A stretch of DNA of 64,000 nt from Psychroserpens jangbogonensis (GCF_000797465.1 NZ_JSWG01000009.1:62001-126000), one strand, 5' to 3'; counted from the stretch's first letter, positions 1-8,399 are shown. The notes: a model not told the origin generated them from the letters alone. Numbers and translations: made by a program.

Positions 1-1619
1 GTAATGTTTCAGATAAAATTATTTATGAAATCCAACAAAATAACATTAGTTATATTTCAATCGATAAGTTAAAAACACTTGGTAGTACTAAGTCTGAAAT
101 TCTAGAATTACTATTTGGCTCATGGCAAAACAATTCAGAAAATGCTTTAAAAAAATGTACACAGCTCATTTTAGAAATAAAAGATTCATTAGATCAGAAT
201 AAGCATGATAATTTATTAGCATTAGAATACTTATATCGATTTAATGTCATTTTTAATGAACTGAATAATTTAAACAACACGTATTCATATATAAATAGCA
301 TCTCTGTTCTTTTCGGGCTTTATAAAGAGCTTTTGAAGAGTGAGACTTTAGACTTTAAGGGAGAGCCTCTTAAAGGTCTTCAAATAATGGGAATGCTAGA
401 GTCTAGAGTTCTAGACTTTGAAACGGTTATTATTACTTCAGTTAACGAAGGTGTTCTGCCAGCAGGTAAAAGTAACAACTCCTTTATTCCGTTTGATGTA
501 AAGCTTGAAAACAACATGCCAACCTATAAAGAAAAAGATGCAGTATACACTTACCATTTTTATAGATTGCTGCAACGTGCTGAAAACATACACATCATTT
601 ATAATACTGAACCTGACGTTTTAAATGGAGGTGAAAAAAGCCGCTTTATAACACAATTAGAGATTGAAAAAACTCATGACATTACACATGTAGTAGTCAC
701 CCCAAAAGTTCCAATAACTGAACAAAATCTTATTGAGGTTTCAAAATCATCAGATGTTATTGAAGGGCTTAAACGATATTCTAAATCAGGGTTTTCACCA
801 TCATCACTTACAAACTACATTAGAAATCCTATAGCATTCTACTATGAAAAAATACTAGGAATAAAACAATATGAAGATGTAGAAGAAAGTGTTGCCTTAA
901 ATACTTTAGGAACTATAATTCACAACACTCTTGAAGATTTTTATAAACCTCTTGAAGGTCACATCTTAACTCTCGAGGAAATTACTAAAATGGTGTCAAA
1001 AATAGACGCTATTGTTGGACATCATTTTAAAACCGAATACAAACAAGGTGATGTTACTAGAGGGAAAAACCTTATAATTTATGAAATAGCTAAACACTAT
1101 ATATCAAATTTCTTAAGCCTTGAAAGTAAGGCTATCAAAGAAGGGAATTCCATTAAAATCTTGGCTATTGAAACGAAAAATGACGTATCATTGGAAATTG
1201 ATGGTTTAAGTTTTCCCATTAATTTAACTGGAAAAGTAGATCGTGTAGATAGTTATAATGGCGTCACAAGGATTATCGATTATAAAACTGGTCGCGTTGA
1301 ACAAAACAAAGTCGAAATTGTAAATTGGGAAGACATTACAACAGATTATGATAAGTATAGCAAAAGTTTTCAAATATTAATGTATGCCTATATGATGCAT
1401 AAACAGAAAAAGATAGAGTTGCCTGTTGAAGCCGGAATTGTATCATTTAAAAAATTGGGTTCAGGGTTTATAAAATTTGGAAAAAAAGAAACTCAAGGAA
1501 CAAGAACTAAAGACAATTCTATAACAGAAGAAACATTAATAGCTTTTGAAATAGAATTGAAAAAACTCATCTTCGAAATCTGTAATCCCAGTACTAATTT
1601 TGTAGAAAAAGAAGTTTAA
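1..1619 (+). CDS. AddB-like helicase/PD-(D/E)XK nuclease, C-terminal part (5' end outside window)
   Basis: The frame is open from the first bases (codons from position 3), so this is the C-terminal ~538 residues of a longer protein; the first ATG/TTG codons inside it are not starts. The middle holds a UvrD-like C-terminal helicase signature (ESRVLDFETVIITSVNEGVLP-type, about nt 390-465). The end holds a RecB-family nuclease core: a helix with IIHNTLEDF (about nt 915), GKVDRVD, then IIDYKTG (Asp and Lys, nt 1278-1292) and the FQILMYAYM helix. By family this is the AddB partner of a double-strand-break resection enzyme; an AddA partner would lie outside the window. The stop is 2 nt before the next gene, suggesting cotranscription. 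Confidence 0.85.
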   Translation, partial: NVSDKIIYEIQQNNISYISIDKLKTLGSTKSEILELLFGSWQNNSENALKKCTQLILEIKDSLDQNKHDNLLALEYLYRFNVIFNELNNLNNTYSYINSISVLFGLYKELLKSETLDFKGEPLKGLQIMGMLESRVLDFETVIITSVNEGVLPAGKSNNSFIPFDVKLENNMPTYKEKDAVYTYHFYRLLQRAENIHIIYNTEPDVLNGGEKSRFITQLEIEKTHDITHVVVTPKVPITEQNLIEVSKSSDVIEGLKRYSKSGFSPSSLTNYIRNPIAFYYEKILGIKQYEDVEESVALNTLGTIIHNTLEDFYKPLEGHILTLEEITKMVSKIDAIVGHHFKTEYKQGDVTRGKNLIIYEIAKHYISNFLSLESKAIKEGNSIKILAIETKNDVSLEIDGLSFPINLTGKVDRVDSYNGVTRIIDYKTGRVEQNKVEIVNWEDITTDYDKYSKSFQILMYAYMMHKQKKIELPVEAGIVSFKKLGSGFIKFGKKETQGTRTKDNSITEETLIAFEIELKKLIFEICNPSTNFVEKEV

Positions 1620-1621
1620 CA

Positions 1622-2461
1622 ATGATTACAAAAAATCAGATACTTCACAGAAAAAACAACAAACCTATTGTTTGGGATGCCTATTTTAAATCTGATGGTG
1701 TAAAAAAACCTATAGTCATCTTTTGCCACGGTTATAAAGGGTTTAAAGATTGGGGAAGTTGGGATTTAGTAGCAAAAACTTTTAGTAATCAGAATCTGTT
1801 TTTTGTGAAATTTAATTTTTCTCATAATGGAGGAACTATAGATAACCCTATAGATTTCCCTGATTTAAAAGCTTTTTCTGAGAACAACTACACAAAAGAG
1901 CTTATCGACCTAGATGATATCCTCAACCTTATTCTTTCTGAAAACTTCAAACATAAAAACGAAATTGACATCTCAAATATCACGCTTATTGGGCATTCTA
2001 GAGGTGGCGGAATTTCAATTATAAAAGCTTCAGAAGATCAAAGAATCACAAAACTTATCACTTGGGCAAGCGTAAGTGATTATGGCTCTCGTTTTGGCTC
2101 AAGTATTGAGATAATTGAATGGCAAGAAAATGGTGTAAAGTATGTTTTAAATGGTAGAACAAAACAAAAAATGCCTCATCTCTATCAATTTTATGAAGAT
2201 TTTCAAATAAATAGAGAACGTCTTAATATTGAACACTCAGTAAAAAAACTAGAAATACCATTTTTAATTATTCATGCAAAAGGAGATTCTTCTGTTACTA
2301 TTAAGGAGGCAGACTCTCTAAATTCGTGGAATTCTAAAAGTGAACTACTTAAAATCGAAGACAGCAATCATGTTTTTGGAGCATCTCATCCTTGGGGAAA
2401 AGATAAGCTTCCAGAAAACTTAAAAAGTGTTGTAGAAAAAAGCATTGAATTTATAACTTAA
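1622..2461 (+). CDS. alpha/beta hydrolase (dienelactone hydrolase/acyl-peptidase-like)
   Basis: 279-residue cytoplasmic alpha/beta hydrolase with no signal peptide. The oxyanion strand VIFCHGYKGF is near residue 35. The nucleophile elbow GHSRGGG puts Ser126 as nucleophile; Asp222 (in KGDSSVT) and His250 (in SNHVFG) complete a plausible Ser-Asp-His triad. The substrate cannot be told from sequence; serine esterases of this fold act on small esters or peptides. It starts 2 nt after the nuclease stop, so it is probably translated from the same message, though the functions show no obvious link. Confidence 0.85.
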   Translation: MITKNQILHRKNNKPIVWDAYFKSDGVKKPIVIFCHGYKGFKDWGSWDLVAKTFSNQNLFFVKFNFSHNGGTIDNPIDFPDLKAFSENNYTKELIDLDDILNLILSENFKHKNEIDISNITLIGHSRGGGISIIKASEDQRITKLITWASVSDYGSRFGSSIEIIEWQENGVKYVLNGRTKQKMPHLYQFYEDFQINRERLNIEHSVKKLEIPFLIIHAKGDSSVTIKEADSLNSWNSKSELLKIEDSNHVFGASHPWGKDKLPENLKSVVEKSIEFIT

Positions 2462-2504
2462 ATAATTTGTAGTTTTAAAGAACCTAGATGTATTCTACAG
2501 AAGT

Positions 2505-3359
2505 ATGAACAGAGATATTATTGATATAAATGATTTTACCATTTTGGTAGAAGAAGCTAAGGTTGATGAAGCAACAACAGATTCATGCTTTTTTGATGAA
2601 CCAATAATTGCTGTGGCTTTTTATGGTGAAGGCAATGTAGATTTAACAGTGAAATATGGTGACAAACAAAAAGAATTTAACCACACTAAAGGGTTAGCGC
2701 TCTCATTTTATGCCGATGATAGGGTAGAATTCACACATGCTGTGTCTGCTGCCAAACCATTAGAATGCATTGTAATAGCAACTACTGCAAATGCAATACA
2801 TCAACTTCCAAACCATGAAGGAGAGTTATTTGGAGAAATGCTCAATCAACTCGTTAATCCTAAAGATCATTATGTAGAAGGACCAAGTTTTATAATGACT
2901 CCAGAAATGCAAACCATTGTAGATTCATTATTCAATATTCAGTATGAAGGTAAAACCAAAATGATGTTTTTTAGAAGTCAGATAACAACACTTCTCTCTC
3001 ATTTTTTTGGACAAATAGCAAGTTTAAAAACTGAAAAAATAAAGACTCCTGAACGCGAGAAATTAAATCAAGCTAAAGATATTTTGCTCAAAAACATTGA
3101 CAATCCACCTTCGTTAAGTGAAATCTCTAAACAAATTGGTTTAAATACTTTTAAATTAAAAAAAGATTTCAAGGAATTCTTTGGAGTCCCAGTTTTCAAA
3201 TACCTCCAAAATGAGCGACTTACTTTGGCTCATAAATTGATTAGAAATCAAGATTCAACGGTTCAAGAAGCTGCATGGCATGTTGGCTATGATAGTTTGA
3301 GCTCCTTCTCAAACGCCTTTGAAAAAAAGTTTGGATACAGACCAAGCCAAATTAAGTAA
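2505..3359 (+). CDS. AraC-family transcriptional regulator
   Basis: 284 residues. Residues about 185-284 form the two-helix-turn-helix AraC/XylS DNA-binding domain: LSEISKQIGLNTFKLKKDFK is the first HTH, and VQEAAWHVGYDSLSSFSNAF followed by the family tail FGYRPSQIK is the second. The N-terminal ~170 residues look like a cupin-type sensing domain without a clear ligand signature. It directly precedes two small membrane proteins and an NmrA-like oxidoreductase on the same strand, which makes that set the likely target. Repeats of TTGTCTT in the 91-nt gap that follows are candidate operators. Confidence 0.9.
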   Translation: MNRDIIDINDFTILVEEAKVDEATTDSCFFDEPIIAVAFYGEGNVDLTVKYGDKQKEFNHTKGLALSFYADDRVEFTHAVSAAKPLECIVIATTANAIHQLPNHEGELFGEMLNQLVNPKDHYVEGPSFIMTPEMQTIVDSLFNIQYEGKTKMMFFRSQITTLLSHFFGQIASLKTEKIKTPEREKLNQAKDILLKNIDNPPSLSEISKQIGLNTFKLKKDFKEFFGVPVFKYLQNERLTLAHKLIRNQDSTVQEAAWHVGYDSLSSFSNAFEKKFGYRPSQIK

Positions 3360-3389
3360 ACTACTTTTCGAACAAATCTTTATCCTTTT

Positions 3390-3429
3390 AAGACAAGCCG
3401 TTATTTTGTCTTCAACATAATTTTGTCTT
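3390..3429 (+). promoter_or_regulatory. TTGTCTT repeat cluster downstream of the AraC gene
   Basis: Between the AraC-type gene and the next gene the 7-mer TTGTCTT occurs at 3406-3412 and 3423-3429 (17-bp period), and its complement AAGACAA at 3390-3396. The first inverted pair (arms 3390-3396 and 3406-3412) could also form a weak terminator hairpin for the regulator gene. A binding site for the adjacent AraC protein is an inference. Confidence 0.4.
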
Positions 3430-3450
3430 GTAATTTAAACTTATAAAGAC

Positions 3451-3852
3451 ATGAAAACTAAACGCGCCATATTACTCGGCAGCATCATTTGGGTAATCGG
3501 GATACTATTTTATTCTTTTTCTTATTACGTACCCATTTTAGAACCTGCAGATACACAATCGAACATCGTATTGTTTGTGGTTGTGATGCCATTAGTTTGG
3601 CTTGCTTGTTATTTCTATTACAAAAAGGATAACAAAACCCATGGTCTTAAAGTGGGCCAAACAATGCTACTAACTGCTGTTGCATTAGATACGCTCATAA
3701 CAGTCCCACTTTTTATAATGCCCAATGGAGGAAATCACTACAGTTTTTTCACCTCTCTAGGGTTTTGGATCATTGCCTTTGAATTTCTAATTGTAGCCAG
3801 TTTATATTGGTATGTACGTGTGTTCTCCAAACACACTACTTTAAATCAATAG
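3451..3852 (+). CDS. small four-helix membrane protein, DUF5367-like
   Basis: 133 residues with four hydrophobic segments (about residues 8-28, 38-57, 70-88 and 100-124), so an integral inner-membrane protein. Pattern and length resemble the uncharacterised DUF5367 family; no catalytic motif is visible. The ATG lies 91 nt after the AraC gene and the stop is 4 nt before the next gene, so it is the first gene of a probable AraC-controlled three-gene unit. Function unknown. Confidence 0.7.
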   Translation: MKTKRAILLGSIIWVIGILFYSFSYYVPILEPADTQSNIVLFVVVMPLVWLACYFYYKKDNKTHGLKVGQTMLLTAVALDTLITVPLFIMPNGGNHYSFFTSLGFWIIAFEFLIVASLYWYVRVFSKHTTLNQ

Positions 3853-3856
3853 TACT

Positions 3857-4369
3857 ATGGAATATTCAATTCAACATATTGTCACTATTACGCTTGTCTT
3901 ATTAACAGGCTTATCTGCAGGCTTATGTTTTACATGGTCTAATGCAATAACACCAGGAATTGGGAGGTTAGATGACTTGAGTTATTTAAGTGCATTCCAA
4001 CAGATGAATAGAAGCATTTTAAACCCCCTTTTTATCCTTGTTTTCTTTGGTCCATTCTTCTTGGGTCTCATTAATTTATATCTATTTAAAAATGCCTCGA
4101 ATCCAATGATTTGGTTAATGTTCTTAGCTATAGCCTTCTACTTTTTTGGAGTTGTATTAGTTACCATTTTCGGAAATGTTCCACTAAATGAGATTTTAGA
4201 TAAAACAGATTTGGCTTCGTCAAGTATAGAAGAATTAAAACAACATCGAAGTGTGTTTGAAGTAAAATGGAATCGCTTGCATTTAATTAGAACTGCGACA
4301 TCTATTATATCATTTCTATTTCTACTATTTAGCCTTACCCAATCTTTTAAAATAACATCGAAACTATAA
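3857..4369 (+). CDS. DUF1772-type integral membrane protein
   Basis: 170 residues with four hydrophobic helices. The N-terminal segment TGLSAGLCFTWSNAITPGIG followed by LSYLSAFQQMNRSILNP is characteristic of DUF1772 (anthrone-oxygenase-like) proteins. In fungi relatives act on anthrones; bacterial members are mostly uncharacterised, so no reaction is assigned. It follows the preceding membrane gene by 4 nt. An inverted repeat lies just after it, before the NmrA-like gene. Confidence 0.75.
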   Translation: MEYSIQHIVTITLVLLTGLSAGLCFTWSNAITPGIGRLDDLSYLSAFQQMNRSILNPLFILVFFGPFFLGLINLYLFKNASNPMIWLMFLAIAFYFFGVVLVTIFGNVPLNEILDKTDLASSSIEELKQHRSVFEVKWNRLHLIRTATSIISFLFLLFSLTQSFKITSKL

Positions 4370-4375
4370 ATAATA

Positions 4376-4390
4376 AGGTCAAAATGACCT
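4376..4390. promoter_or_regulatory. perfect inverted repeat AGGTCA-N3-TGACCT
   Basis: A 6-bp perfect dyad with a 3-bp AAA spacer sits between the DUF1772 gene and the NmrA-like gene, 21 nt before the latter's ATG. No T-run follows, so it is not a canonical terminator. It looks like the operator of a small dimeric regulator; the binding protein is unknown. Confidence 0.4.
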
Positions 4391-4411
4391 AGATAATAAA
4401 TCATATTAAAA

Positions 4412-5257
4412 ATGAAAAACAAAAGCAATATTTTAGTCATTGGCGGAACAGGAAAAACTGGCCGTAAAGTAGCACGTAAGCTAATTGAAATTGGACATAA
4501 TGTTAGAATCGGTTCGCGATCAGCATCTCCTTCCTTTGATTGGGATAATTCTGAGACATGGTCTGAGAGCATGCAAGGAATGGACAAAGTTTACATTACA
4601 TTTCAGCCTGACTTAGCTGTGCCAGGAGCATTAGAAGCAATAGAGGAACTCACAAAACAAGCAAAGAGGTGTGGCGTGAAAAAACTAGTGCTTTTATCAG
4701 GAAAGGGGGAGCGTGAAGCTGAACTTTGCGAACAAGTAGTAATCCATTCTGGTTTAGACTATACTATAGTAAGAGCGAGTTGGTTCAATCAAAACTTTAG
4801 TGAAAGTTTCTTTTTAGAACCTATTCTTGAAGGATTTGTTGCATTGCCACAGGCAGATGTGAAAGTACCTTATGTTGACACGGATGACATAGCTGATGTT
4901 GCGGTAGTTGCCTTAATAAACAAAGAACACAACGGAAAAATATATCAACTTACTGGACCAAGAGTCTTGACTTTTAAAGACGTTATTAAAGATATTTCTG
5001 AAGTAACCGGAAGAGACATAGCCTTTACTCCTATTGCCTTGCCAGCTTACACAAAGGTAATGAAGCAACAGGGTGTTCCTGCTAATTTTATTTGGCTAGT
5101 TGAATATTTATTTTCGGAAGTTCTAGGGAATCCTAATAATTCTGAAATCACCAATGATATTGAAAACGTATTAGGAAGAAAACCAAAGGATTTTTCAGAG
5201 TACATAAAAGAAACAGCAGCAACTGGAATTTGGAATTCAAAAGTTGAGAGCGTTTAA
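4412..5257 (+). CDS. NmrA-like NAD(P)-binding oxidoreductase
   Basis: 281 residues. The N-terminus ILVIGGTGKTGRKVARKL is a Rossmann GxxGxxG motif of the atypical SDR/NmrA group; the middle VVIHSGLDYTIVRASWFNQNF and the C-terminal region IYQLTGPRVLTFKDV match NmrA/NAD(P)H-azoreductase-like proteins. Such proteins bind NAD(P)(H) and act as redox sensors or quinone/azo reductases; the substrate is not predictable. It is the third gene after the AraC regulator. A decayed coding fragment follows its stop in the same frame. Confidence 0.85.
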   Translation: MKNKSNILVIGGTGKTGRKVARKLIEIGHNVRIGSRSASPSFDWDNSETWSESMQGMDKVYITFQPDLAVPGALEAIEELTKQAKRCGVKKLVLLSGKGEREAELCEQVVIHSGLDYTIVRASWFNQNFSESFFLEPILEGFVALPQADVKVPYVDTDDIADVAVVALINKEHNGKIYQLTGPRVLTFKDVIKDISEVTGRDIAFTPIALPAYTKVMKQQGVPANFIWLVEYLFSEVLGNPNNSEITNDIENVLGRKPKDFSEYIKETAATGIWNSKVESV

Positions 5258-5260
5258 CTA

Positions 5261-5413
5261 CAATTGCTCTATTTCCAACAAATGCTTATTGCAAATAATA
5301 TTGCAACCAATAGCCATTCAGGATGAGTGTTAGTCGCCAAAAAAGGAAAAATTATTTTGTCAAAAGGTTATGGATGATCTGATAGAGAAAAGAAAATTAA
5401 CAAGTTAACTTGA
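5261..5413 (+). pseudogene. remnant of a serine beta-lactamase-like (S12) hydrolase N-terminus
   Basis: In one frame (codons aligned to 5327) the gap after the NmrA-like gene reads ...NNIATNSHSG-stop-VLVAKKGKIILSKGYG-stop-SDREKKIN. This matches the conserved start of beta-lactamase/D-Ala-D-Ala carboxypeptidase-like proteins (FSGSVLVAKKGKIILSKGYGWSD-type). Both in-frame stops (TGA at 5324-5326 and 5375-5377) can arise by one change each, from TCA (Ser) and TGG (Trp). The catalytic SxxK region and all downstream sequence are missing, so this is a deleted relic about 50 codons long. Confidence 0.65.
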
Positions 5414-5433
5414 TATGAAAAATCATCCCCAAA

Positions 5434-6228
5434 TTACTTGAGTCCTCTTAATACTAAAACAGGTAAATTACTCGTAAAGTCTTTTTTAAGAATCGTGTTC
5501 TTTTCCCATTTCTTTACAAAGAAACCTCGCTTACGTCTTACAACACAAAGTAAGTCTGGATTGTTTTCTTTATAATGCTCTAAGACACCTTGATAGGTCG
5601 TTGGGTTTTCACTAGTAGTCGTATTTGTTATATGACTTGACAATTCATCACTAACATTAAAATCACCTTCATTATGGAATTGAGTTTTAACCAATAGTAA
5701 ATTTAAAACTGCCTTATATTGGTTTTTAATCTCCATTAAAGGAATTAAAGCGTTTTCTTTTCTGATGATAGCCGACTTCATAGCTAATAAAATTTTCACA
5801 ATAGGTTTGTAAGCATAACCTTCAGGAACAATTAAAGCTGGAATATTAGTTTGCTTCACGATCTTACCTGAAGTTTTTCCTAAATACACCTCATCCTTTA
5901 TAGAATTCGTTCTAGGTTCTAAAATAATTAAATCTACATTTAAGTCTTCACCAACTGATTCCAATGTATCTACAAGTTTGCCTTTAAATGTTTTTAAAAT
6001 AATTTCAACATTCCTTGAATTAACTTTAGCGATATGACTCTTTAAAAAACCTAAACTTTCGCGTTCTATCATTTCATCTAATTTCATCATCGTACCTGCC
6101 TTTGTCTCTACATTATAGACTTGAACAACATATAATTTTGCGCCAAAAGCATTTGCAAAATCAACTGCGTATTGTAAATGACTTACTGCGTTTTTGGATG
6201 AACCAACTGGAACTAAAATAGACTTCAT
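5434..6228 (-). CDS. universal stress protein (UspA family)
   Basis: 264 residues from the ATG at 6228 (MKSILVPVGSS); a longer frame reaching 6303 would run into the divergent GNAT gene and lacks homology. The first Usp domain (about 1-145) has the ATP-loop signature in LGKTSGKIVKQTNIPALIVP; the second half is a weaker Usp-like domain ending VLVLRGLK. UspA proteins bind ATP and help survival under starvation or oxidative stress. A well-spaced TTTG-N19-TACTTTTA promoter precedes it. It converges on the NmrA gene and the hydrolase relic. Confidence 0.88.
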   Translation of the reverse strand: MKSILVPVGSSKNAVSHLQYAVDFANAFGAKLYVVQVYNVETKAGTMMKLDEMIERESLGFLKSHIAKVNSRNVEIILKTFKGKLVDTLESVGEDLNVDLIILEPRTNSIKDEVYLGKTSGKIVKQTNIPALIVPEGYAYKPIVKILLAMKSAIIRKENALIPLMEIKNQYKAVLNLLLVKTQFHNEGDFNVSDELSSHITNTTTSENPTTYQGVLEHYKENNPDLLCVVRRKRGFFVKKWEKNTILKKDFTSNLPVLVLRGLK

Positions 6229-6239
6229 AATCAAATATT

Positions 6240-6270
6240 TAAAAGTAACTTTGTGTAAATTTTTGACAAA
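6240..6270 (-). promoter_or_regulatory. Bacteroidota-type promoter of the universal stress gene
   Basis: On the minus strand TTTG (6270-6267) is followed by exactly 19 nt and TACTTTTA (6247-6240), matching the -33/-7 layout of Bacteroidota sigma-ABfr promoters (TTTG-N19-TAnnTTTG) except for the last base. It ends 11 nt before the start codon. The divergent GNAT gene begins 15 nt beyond its far end. Confidence 0.6.
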
Positions 6271-6284
6271 GGTAACTATTAAAA

Positions 6285-6785
6285 ATGATACGAAAAGCAA
6301 CACTAAAAGATATTGATAGCATTATAGATATTACAAGAGCTTGTGCGAGATATATGATTGCTCGAAACATATTTCAATGGAACGAACACTATCCAAATAG
6401 AACGCCTTTTGAAAATGATGTTAAACGAGATGAACTTTATGTTTTAGAAGTTGAAAATACTATTATAGGTTGTATCGTCATCTCAATACTCATGGATGAA
6501 GAGTACATTCCAATACAATGGTTAACACCTAATGAGAATAACATCTATATTCATCGTTTGGCAATTCATCCGAAGCATCAAGGAAAAGGATATGCTCAAG
6601 ATTTAATGAATTTTGCTGAAAATTATTCAATAGAAAATAACCATACATCTGTGAGATTAGATACCTTTTCTCAAAACAGCAGAAATCAAAAATTTTACGA
6701 ACTTCGTGGATATCAAAAATTGAGTAATATCTTTTTTCCGAAGCAAAGCAAACATCCTTTTTATTGTTATGAACTAGTCCTTTGA
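6285..6785 (+). CDS. GNAT-family N-acetyltransferase
   Basis: 166 residues. The acetyl-CoA motif A reads LAIHPKHQGKGYAQDLM (Q-x-x-G-x-A type), followed by VRLDTFSQNSRNQKFYELRG, the motif B region with the typical N..A/KFYE.RGY pattern. GNAT enzymes transfer acetyl from acetyl-CoA to an amine; the target here is unknown. It is divergent from the stress protein gene, with a start-to-start gap of 56 nt, and overlaps the MATE gene by 4 nt, implying translational coupling. Confidence 0.88.
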   Translation: MIRKATLKDIDSIIDITRACARYMIARNIFQWNEHYPNRTPFENDVKRDELYVLEVENTIIGCIVISILMDEEYIPIQWLTPNENNIYIHRLAIHPKHQGKGYAQDLMNFAENYSIENNHTSVRLDTFSQNSRNQKFYELRGYQKLSNIFFPKQSKHPFYCYELVL

Positions 6786-8116
6786 AAACAGAAATCACAT
6801 TAAAAAATATCAACAAACTAGCCATTCCTGCATTAATTGCTGGAGTTGCGGAGCCTATTCTATCTTTAACTGATACTGCAATTATTGGTAATGTAGATTA
6901 TAATGCTGCTGAATCATTAGCAGCTGTTGGTATTGTTGGAACTTTTATTTCTATGCTCATTTGGGTCTTAGGTCAAACAAGAAGCGCAATATCGTCTATT
7001 GTTTCACAGCACCTTGGCGCTAATGAATTGGATAAAGTGAAAAACTTACCTGCACAAGCCATTTTTATCATAACCTCTTTAAGCATTCTTATAATAATTA
7101 CAACATGGCCATTTGCTTCTCAGATTTTCAAACTCTATAATGCGTCAAATCTTATTTTAGAGTATAGTATAGACTATTATCATATTCGAGTTTTCGGATT
7201 TCCATTTACTCTATTTACTATTGCAATTTTTGGAACTTTTAGAGGTCTTCAGAACACCTTTTATCCAATGATAATTGCCATAATTGGAACTATAGTAAAC
7301 GTTATTTTAGATTTTGCTTTAGTTTACGGTATTGAAGGTGTTGTTAGTCCAATGCATATTAAAGGTGCAGCTTATGCAAGTGTCATTGCTCAAATTATTA
7401 TGGCATTATGCTCGGCTTACTTCTTATTGAAAAAGACAGATATTTCTTTAAGAATTACGTTTCCTTTTAATTCAGAAATCAAGAATTTCACCATAATGAT
7501 TCTCAACTTATTTGTGAGAACATTAGCTCTAAATGCAACATTGTATTTTGCAACGCGTTTTGCAACTTCTTATGGAACTGAATATATTGCAGCGTATACC
7601 ATTGCCATTAATCTTTGGTTCTTGGGTGCTTTTATAATTGATGGTTATGCCAGCGCTGGAAATATTCTATCTGGTAAATATCTAGGCGCTAAAAACTATA
7701 AGAAATTGGTTGAACTCAGTCAATTCTTAATTAAATGTGGAATTGGTGTCGGAGTTATTTTAACTGCTTTAGGGTTGCTTTCTTATAATTTTGTGGGTTC
7801 CATTTTTACTCAAGATCAATTGGTCTTAGATGAATTTTATAAAGTCTTTTGGATTGTATTAGTAATGCAACCTTTTTGTGCTTTAGCCTTTATTTTTGAT
7901 GGCATATTTAAAGGCATGGGCAAAATGAAATTTTTAAGAAACTTATTAATACTATCAACAGGATTAGTTTTCATACCTGTTTTGTTCTTGCTCGACAGTT
8001 ATAACCTAAAACTTTACGCTGTATTTATTGCTTTAACACTATGGATAATTGCAAGAGGAATACCTTTAATCATAAAATTCAGACAACAATTTTTATCGCT
8101 TTCCCAAAAGACGTAA
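6782..8116 (+). CDS. MATE-family multidrug/Na+ efflux transporter
   Basis: 444 residues with about 12 hydrophobic helices. The N-terminal pattern LAIPALIAGVAEPILSLTDTAIIGN and the internal repeat about residue 230 fit the DinF/MatE branch. Members export drugs or metabolites against Na+ or H+ gradients across the inner membrane. The start is a TTG inside the overlap TTGA with the stop of the GNAT gene; no in-frame ATG occurs until well inside the first helices, so TTG is preferred. Confidence 0.88.
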   Translation: MKTEITLKNINKLAIPALIAGVAEPILSLTDTAIIGNVDYNAAESLAAVGIVGTFISMLIWVLGQTRSAISSIVSQHLGANELDKVKNLPAQAIFIITSLSILIIITTWPFASQIFKLYNASNLILEYSIDYYHIRVFGFPFTLFTIAIFGTFRGLQNTFYPMIIAIIGTIVNVILDFALVYGIEGVVSPMHIKGAAYASVIAQIIMALCSAYFLLKKTDISLRITFPFNSEIKNFTIMILNLFVRTLALNATLYFATRFATSYGTEYIAAYTIAINLWFLGAFIIDGYASAGNILSGKYLGAKNYKKLVELSQFLIKCGIGVGVILTALGLLSYNFVGSIFTQDQLVLDEFYKVFWIVLVMQPFCALAFIFDGIFKGMGKMKFLRNLLILSTGLVFIPVLFLLDSYNLKLYAVFIALTLWIIARGIPLIIKFRQQFLSLSQKT

Positions 8117-8141
8117 CTTTGAGCGATAATTTACCTTAAAC

Positions 8142-8297
8142 ATGAATATGCTTTTGATATCTCTATTTCAAGATTCAGAATCTAATAACTCAAGTTATGA
8201 TGTTGGTTATGCTATTGGACAAAACTTGCCTTATGTCATTATTTTAGTGTTAGCGTTTTTTGTGTTCAGGTATTTTAAAAATAAATCTAAAAAATAG
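8142..8297 (+). CDS. small single-pass membrane protein, 51 aa
   Basis: An ATG-to-TAG frame of 51 codons fits the gap between the MATE gene and queD. It has a polar N-terminus (LFQDSESNNSSYDVGYAIG), one hydrophobic segment (about residues 29-44, PYVIILVLAFFVFRYF) and a basic tail (KNKSKK), the expected pattern for a small inner-membrane protein with its C-terminus in the cytoplasm. It ends 3 nt before a second small frame of similar design. No family recognised; function unknown. Confidence 0.55.
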   Translation: MNMLLISLFQDSESNNSSYDVGYAIGQNLPYVIILVLAFFVFRYFKNKSKK

Positions 8298-8300
8298 TTT

Positions 8301-8399
8301 ATGGATTTTATGTCTTTTTTAAGTGGAAGTGGTTTGTTTCTTATTTTAGGAATAGTACTCGTTGTTATATATTTCATTAACCGGAACAAAAAACGATAA
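8301..8399 (+). CDS. tiny single-pass membrane protein, 32 aa
   Basis: ATG-to-TAA frame of 32 codons: a short polar start (MDFMSFLSGSG), a hydrophobic helix (LFLILGIVLVVIYFI) and a basic end (NRNKKR). Its stop codon TAA overlaps the ATG of queD by one base (8399), and it follows the 51-aa frame by 3 nt. The tight packing and repeated helix-plus-basic-tail design support real translation. Function unknown. Confidence 0.5.
   Translation: MDFMSFLSGSGLFLILGIVLVVIYFINRNKKR

Noticed and set aside
333-350. Apparent start of the first gene
   Set aside because: It is an internal TTG; the frame is open from base 3 and the sequence before it continues the helicase/nuclease fold.
4138-4587. 149-codon minus-strand frame over the DUF1772/NmrA-like genes
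   Set aside because: It is antisense to two well-supported genes, has no recognisable domain and no start signal.
6229-6303. N-terminal extension of the universal stress protein
   Set aside because: It would overlap the divergent GNAT gene and cover its own promoter; homology starts at MKSILVPVG.
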